A stretch of 64,000 nucleotides of DNA from Linnemannia schmuckeri. Lineage: Eukaryota > Mortierellomycota > Mortierellomycetes > Mortierellales > Mortierellaceae. Below the pieces are notes generated by a model. It made no database searches. It was not told the DNA's origin and worked only from the letters and a program-made list of their open reading frames with translations. Position numbers and translations under genes: made by a program. Shown here piece by piece: positions 60,018 through 64,000 of this stretch (positions are counted from its first letter, which is position 1; every line of letters begins with the position of its first letter). The stretch spans positions 806,001 through 870,000 of the forward strand of contig JANATG010000006.1 in the NCBI GenBank assembly GCA_029449235.1, read 5' to 3'.

Positions 60018-61001
60018 GGAGAGAAGAAAAAGATCAGATCAAACTGAAGCTAGAAGCAGCGCATACTGAAGCTCCAGTGTCACTGCAATAAAGGACTATC
60101 CTGCGCGTGTGGCACGGTCGGCAGAGAGAAGCCTCCTAGACGGAATCCGATTTCCTTTGACTGTATCAAGCGAGACTAAGAGTTTCTTCCAATCAAAGGC
60201 TATGCTGATTCGTGATCACCCGGAGAGTTACTCTATACTCTTTTTCTCTTCCCATCACTCGACTACACCAAACAAACCTCGCTCGCTCTGCCATCGACCA
60301 CTCTTGCAGACAGTACACATCCACCCCCTTTTTGGATCTAACCCCAGCAGAGTTCCTTCACTTTGCCATTTTATCAAACGCCATCGCAACATCCAAATCA
60401 CAGACAGAATATCAGGATCAAAGACGGCACTGAAGAACTTTCTAAAAAGTCATATACACACAGCGGACCAGTACCGGAGACAGTCTGTTCAGGAAAAGGA
60501 CAGGATGCATTGTTGGAGCAGAATTCTTTCTGGATCCACGCAGACTGATGGCAAGCAACTGCACTTGCTGGCTTACAGCATCTACAACGGCCGGATCCCC
60601 TCCGGCGTCGCATCTGCTCGAGATCTTTTCCCCAGCATTATTGACTTTTCAGTAACCCGTTTGCAATCCTTGGCGGTGGACGTAAATTTAGCTGTATTGG
60701 AGGGCTGGATCCCGGTGTTAGTGATACTGCAGTAACGGCCATCATGGACCCCGCCACCCCATAGATCGTACTCAACATTCGCACCAGCCAAGGGAGTTTG
60801 AAGAACGCAGGTCAGCGATACAACAAAAAGTTTTCGGATTACATGTCAACATACCAAATACTAAGCACCTCTTAAGACGACGACGACTCCCTCAACGGTT
60901 TCACCATCAGTTCCTTCACCCACGGTTCACCCACCAACACGGTCACCCAACTCGAGAATAATATCACAGGAATTTCTGTCGCAGATGGAGATTGGCCTAA
61001 C

Positions 61002-61242
61002 ATGTGGTTCGAGCTCAGTACTTGCACAACACAGCGTCTAGTTTCGGTGCTCGGAATTTTTCGCCCACTGAAGGGCTTTTATTGTTCCGATAAGGCCAAG
61101 TTCTGGAGGATGGCGCTTGCACAGGCCAGGGCAGCTATTATGCAGATGGTCATTGACAAGGCGCTCAACCAGTTGAGTATGAAGGAGCAGTGGCGACTAG
61201 GCGTTGTCCGACCGGTTCTTGTCGTTGCGATGGAGCATTTGG

Positions 61243-61284
<42 letters not shown>

Positions 61285-61655
61285 AGAATCTCCACATGAA
61301 ATACCTGAAGGAGCTGAAATAGCGGGTAAGGAACTTTGAACATATATTGTCTTCTATACAGGGGAGTTTCTGTTTATTGTTTTCACCTTCAGACTTTTCA
61401 CTAACACTTTCACTCTCTCACACGCTCTCTTCTTTTCTCATAGACGCGTAAGAGAGGAGTCCTCATTGTTTGCGCTTCAGAGCAAAACACAACTATCCTC
61501 GGTTCCCGCTGTCTCTCCCGTGGAACAACGAAGGTCATCTCTTCTCGTGCACTTGCAGTCCCACTCGATCGCGTGACGTGAATACGGCGGTAAACCTCGC
61601 CCAAGCCGGTCAACACTATTTACTTACAGGCACATGGCCCCACGTCTCTCAATGA
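61002..61655 (+). pseudogene. Decayed Fanzor-like gene B
   Basis: A second broken gene, plus strand, divergent from gene A. Its end (about 61554-61655) reads CTCSPTRSRDVNTAVNLAQAG and runs on to a WPHVSQ stop. The RDVNxAxNLA segment is the usual C-terminal RuvC motif of TnpB/Fanzor proteins. Just upstream in another frame is GVLIVCASEQNTTILGSRC, like the strand and first half of the zinc ribbon (one Cys now Gly), so at least one frameshift separates them. Farther 5' (61002-61240) a frame with KAKFWRMALAQARAAIMQMVIDKAL is broken by an A run of about 41 nt. The 5' limit is not defined; open frames continue back to 60109 with no clear match. Confidence 0.45.
61243..61283. repeat. Poly-A run (about 41 nt)
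   Basis: Uninterrupted A homopolymer inside decayed gene B. It could be drift, a retroposition tail or an assembly artefact. Confidence 0.95.
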
Positions 61656-61910
61656 AAATGAGCGTCTATGTTTAAAATAGATACAGCAGTTTATCTTAGA
61701 CAGGTTGGATATCATACGCGACGTCCAAAGTCGTAGGGATATTAATGTAACATGTGTCTAGGTTGTGTTCTTTTGGTTGTTTTTGTACACTCCATGTTGT
61801 GACGACCGAGAAAAAAAAAAAAAGAGAGAAAGAAGGCTGGTAAAAGAATAAAAAAAAAGATTTCGCTTTGCAAAACCAACAGTTTTCAACAAAAGAGAAC
61901 AAATATATCT

Positions 61911-63460
61911 CTAGTCCAAATCGGTTTGCTCAAGAATAACATGCGATGATGATTCCTCATTCGAGTCGTGCTGGAAGAAATCAGACAAACGCAAGGGACG
62001 AACTTCGTCACGATCCAAGACAACCCCGTCAAGAGCACCCTTAGTGTCAGATCCCTTCCCCCTGAGGTACTCTCTCAATGGCAACATCGACGCGTTCCTG
62101 CAGGCCTCCTTCAAATCACTTCCTGAAAATCCTGCAGTCTTCTGGACCAGCTTACGGAAATCGAACTTGGGGTCGATCTTGGTCTGCGCCAACATCTATT
62201 TCATCAAACATGAACAGTAATAGCAACGAGTGTGAGTATTCGGATCAATGGATGCAACGATGCACTTAGTGCAGCTCCAGGTGCATAACAATATGGCCAA
62301 GGAGGCACTCACCAACTTCAAGATATTCATGCGCTGCTCCTCAGAGGGTAGTTTGATGGCAAACCGCTTGGGCATTCTCCTCAAAATGGCAGAGTCAATA
62401 TCGTTGGGGCGGTTGGTAGCGCCGAGGACAATGATCCGGGTATCCTCTCCTGTTGTCAGGCCATCCCACATGCTCATAAACTCGGCCTTCATCATGCTGG
62501 TGATCTCATGGTCGTTGCTGCGACGCTCTCTCAGGAACGAATCAATCTCGTCAATAAAGATAATGGCGGGCTGCATCTTGTGGGCCAAGGAGAACAAGGC
62601 GGCAACCAGCTTGTTGGACTCTCCAAACCACTTGTCAGTCAAGGTCGACACATGCATGTTGATAAAAGTCGCTCCTGATTCCTTGGCAAGAGCCTTGGCC
62701 AACATGGTCTTTCCGCAACCAGGGGGTCCGTACAACAACACTCCCTTTGGGGCTCCCAACAGTCCAGAGGCGCTAGTAAAAAGCGCAGGGTGGTTGAGGG
62801 GTAAGATGACACTCTCACGCAGGGAACGGATGATAGGATCCAAACCACCAATCTCTAAAGAGGATCGAAGGGTGAAGAACAAACAAAAGAATAAGGAGGA
62901 AGAGAGTGAGGGATCAGTTGGTTACGTCCCATCTCTTCCCAAACAGCAAAGCAATCGGCACAGACACACAAACAAGTAGTCCCCCTTTTTTACTCTCTCC
63001 CCTCCTGCAACTCATTCCTTCGCCTTTCAAAACACAAGAATCCTTACGGTCAAAGTCAACCTTGATGTCCTCTGGGTGAATGACTTCGGATGCGATAACC
63101 TGCTCGTACTCGTTCAACTTGATATCGCGATGCTACCAAGCACAATATATAAAAATGACTGACGTCAGGCAAGACAGACGGATAGAGAGAAGAACCCTTA
63201 CATTGAACGTTTCCGGAGGGAGAGAGGAAGAGGATTGTTGGACAAAATAACAAAAAATATTTCTGAGCACAAAAAAATGTTGAAATTGATTCCTTCCTTA
63301 CCCCGAGCCGATCCAGGACTTTGGCGCTCTTTTCATGTGCATCCTTCTTTTTCGTTTTTAAGGGATCCATCGAGGAGATGATATACTTGAATGCATAGTA
63401 GAATGCAGCCTGCGACAAGGCAAATAGAGCCACTAGGGGTATCCACAAGACATTATGCAT
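61911..63460 (-). CDS. MSP1: Mitochondrial outer-membrane AAA+ extractase Msp1/ATAD1
   Basis: Removes mislocalised tail-anchored proteins from the outer mitochondrial membrane and peroxisomes. Four exons on the minus strand (63460-63302, 63132-63048, 62854-62313, 62195-61911) give 356 residues, against 362 in yeast. One N-terminal membrane anchor (residues about 4-27, VLWIPLVALFALSQAAFYYAFKY) precedes the linker LNEYEQVIASEVIHPEDI, a hallmark of Msp1. The AAA+ core shows FDQIGGLDPII, Walker A GPPGCGKT (124-131), the pore loop KWFGES, Walker B IIFIDEID (179-186), the second-region GATNRPNDID and the arginine fingers RR. The end has GFSGSDLKEACRNA (sensor 2). All junctions are GT-AG and keep frame. 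Confidence 0.95.
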
Positions 63461-64000
63461 AGGCAAGGTTAGTTTTCAGGAACAAAGACAGCACGGCTCC
63501 TTTCATCTATGGCTCCATCAATAGCTCAGTGTTTGTTCCTGAAGACGAAGGCTCCTGTGTGTGCTCGGAAGTGTAGTTCCAGAAGCCTTCGGCGTCCTGT
63601 TGTCTTGGTGTCAATAATAATAAGCACGCAAAGGCTGTCTGTAGGGTTGCTTGTTGCCGCAGTGTTACGAATGCGGGCGGCATCGTTTGGCGATGCGGAC
63701 CTGGAATGGTCTTCTAGCGCCTTTCATAGTATTGCTTCTCGCCAAGCCAAGTGATGCGGTGCGCTACCTCCTGCTTGCTGAAAGAAAAAAGTGCCGGGTC
63801 GAAGTGTAGGCTCGAATGAGTGTTGCGAATGAGCGAGAGTTGACTTACAGTCGGCGATGTACTTCTTAGTCTGGGGTTGCATCTGAGAAGAAGGGGGAGG
63901 GAGAAAGGAAGTGGGGTGCTGAGGAAAGAAGGGATCGGCTGCGATGGAACAAAATTCAAAGACAAGGAAAAGAAAGAGGGTTTATTCAAAAATGGACAAA
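63461..64000. other. Upstream of MSP1; possible small gene on the minus strand
   Basis: No firm gene. On the minus strand an ATG at 63882 begins MQPQTKKYIAD and runs into a good donor (GTAAGT at 63848-63843). A T-rich acceptor precedes 63777, after which one frame reads EVAHRITWLGEKQYYERR and a stop. No pairing of these sites with the GTAAGT donor keeps that frame, so a gene of about 33 residues is only a possibility. Confidence 0.25.

Noticed and set aside
60109..60735. 208-codon plus-strand frame
   Set aside because: No recognisable domain, and the composition shifts along its length. It may be the decayed 5' part of Fanzor-like gene B, but nothing supports it as a gene by itself.
1..64000. 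CRISPR arrays or bacterial operons
   Set aside because: No spaced direct repeats of the right size; introns throughout show a eukaryotic nuclear genome.

Overview
This window looks like a chromosome segment of a filamentous fungus, most likely an early-diverging one. A Mortierella-like Mucoromycota is my best guess, but that is inference. Genes carry several short GT-AG introns (about 70-130 nt, often ending TAG). The set includes fungal-type genes (Mkt1, Sec66, DASH Hsk3, a Bpl1 with an N-terminal amidotransferase-like half, Fap1/NFX1). Intergenic DNA is pyrimidine-rich with long T or A runs. I rebuilt exons by hand. For every multi-exon model I checked that exon lengths keep the frame, and most proteins come out near their family's usual length.

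Layout. 1-15.87 kb is a gene-poor stretch of simple repeats with no convincing gene. 15.9-28.3 kb is dense and rich in protein-turnover and translation genes: an E2 ubiquitin-conjugating enzyme of the UBE2G1 group (-), mitochondrial ribosome recycling factor (+), proteasome beta5/PRE2 (-) head-to-head with proteasome beta6/PRE7 (+), a Fap1/NFX1 RING-R3H protein (+), and a small two-exon gene for the DASH kinetochore subunit Hsk3 (+). 28.7-46.4 kb holds MKT1 (-), a flavin monooxygenase (+), SEC66 (-), a TMEM198-like multi-pass membrane protein (+), a class V PLP enzyme (+) with a hairpin element in its first intron, an anoctamin/TMEM16 protein (+), and an unrecognised single-pass membrane protein (+).

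47-52.6 kb is a tandem family of beta-lactamase-related serine hydrolases. The first copy has all catalytic motifs. The second keeps the frame and splice sites but has lost the Tyr and His motifs. The third is a truncated remnant. Biotin-protein ligase BPL1 (-) follows at 52.7-54.8 kb.

55-61.7 kb is an accessory island. It holds a small secreted-protein gene with a near-identical inverted partial copy, a second hairpin (MITE-like) element, tandem repeats, and two decayed, divergently oriented genes whose C-termini resemble the zinc ribbon/RuvC-III end of Fanzor (eukaryotic TnpB-like) proteins. 61.9-63.5 kb is MSP1/ATAD1 (-), the mitochondrial outer-membrane AAA+ extractase.
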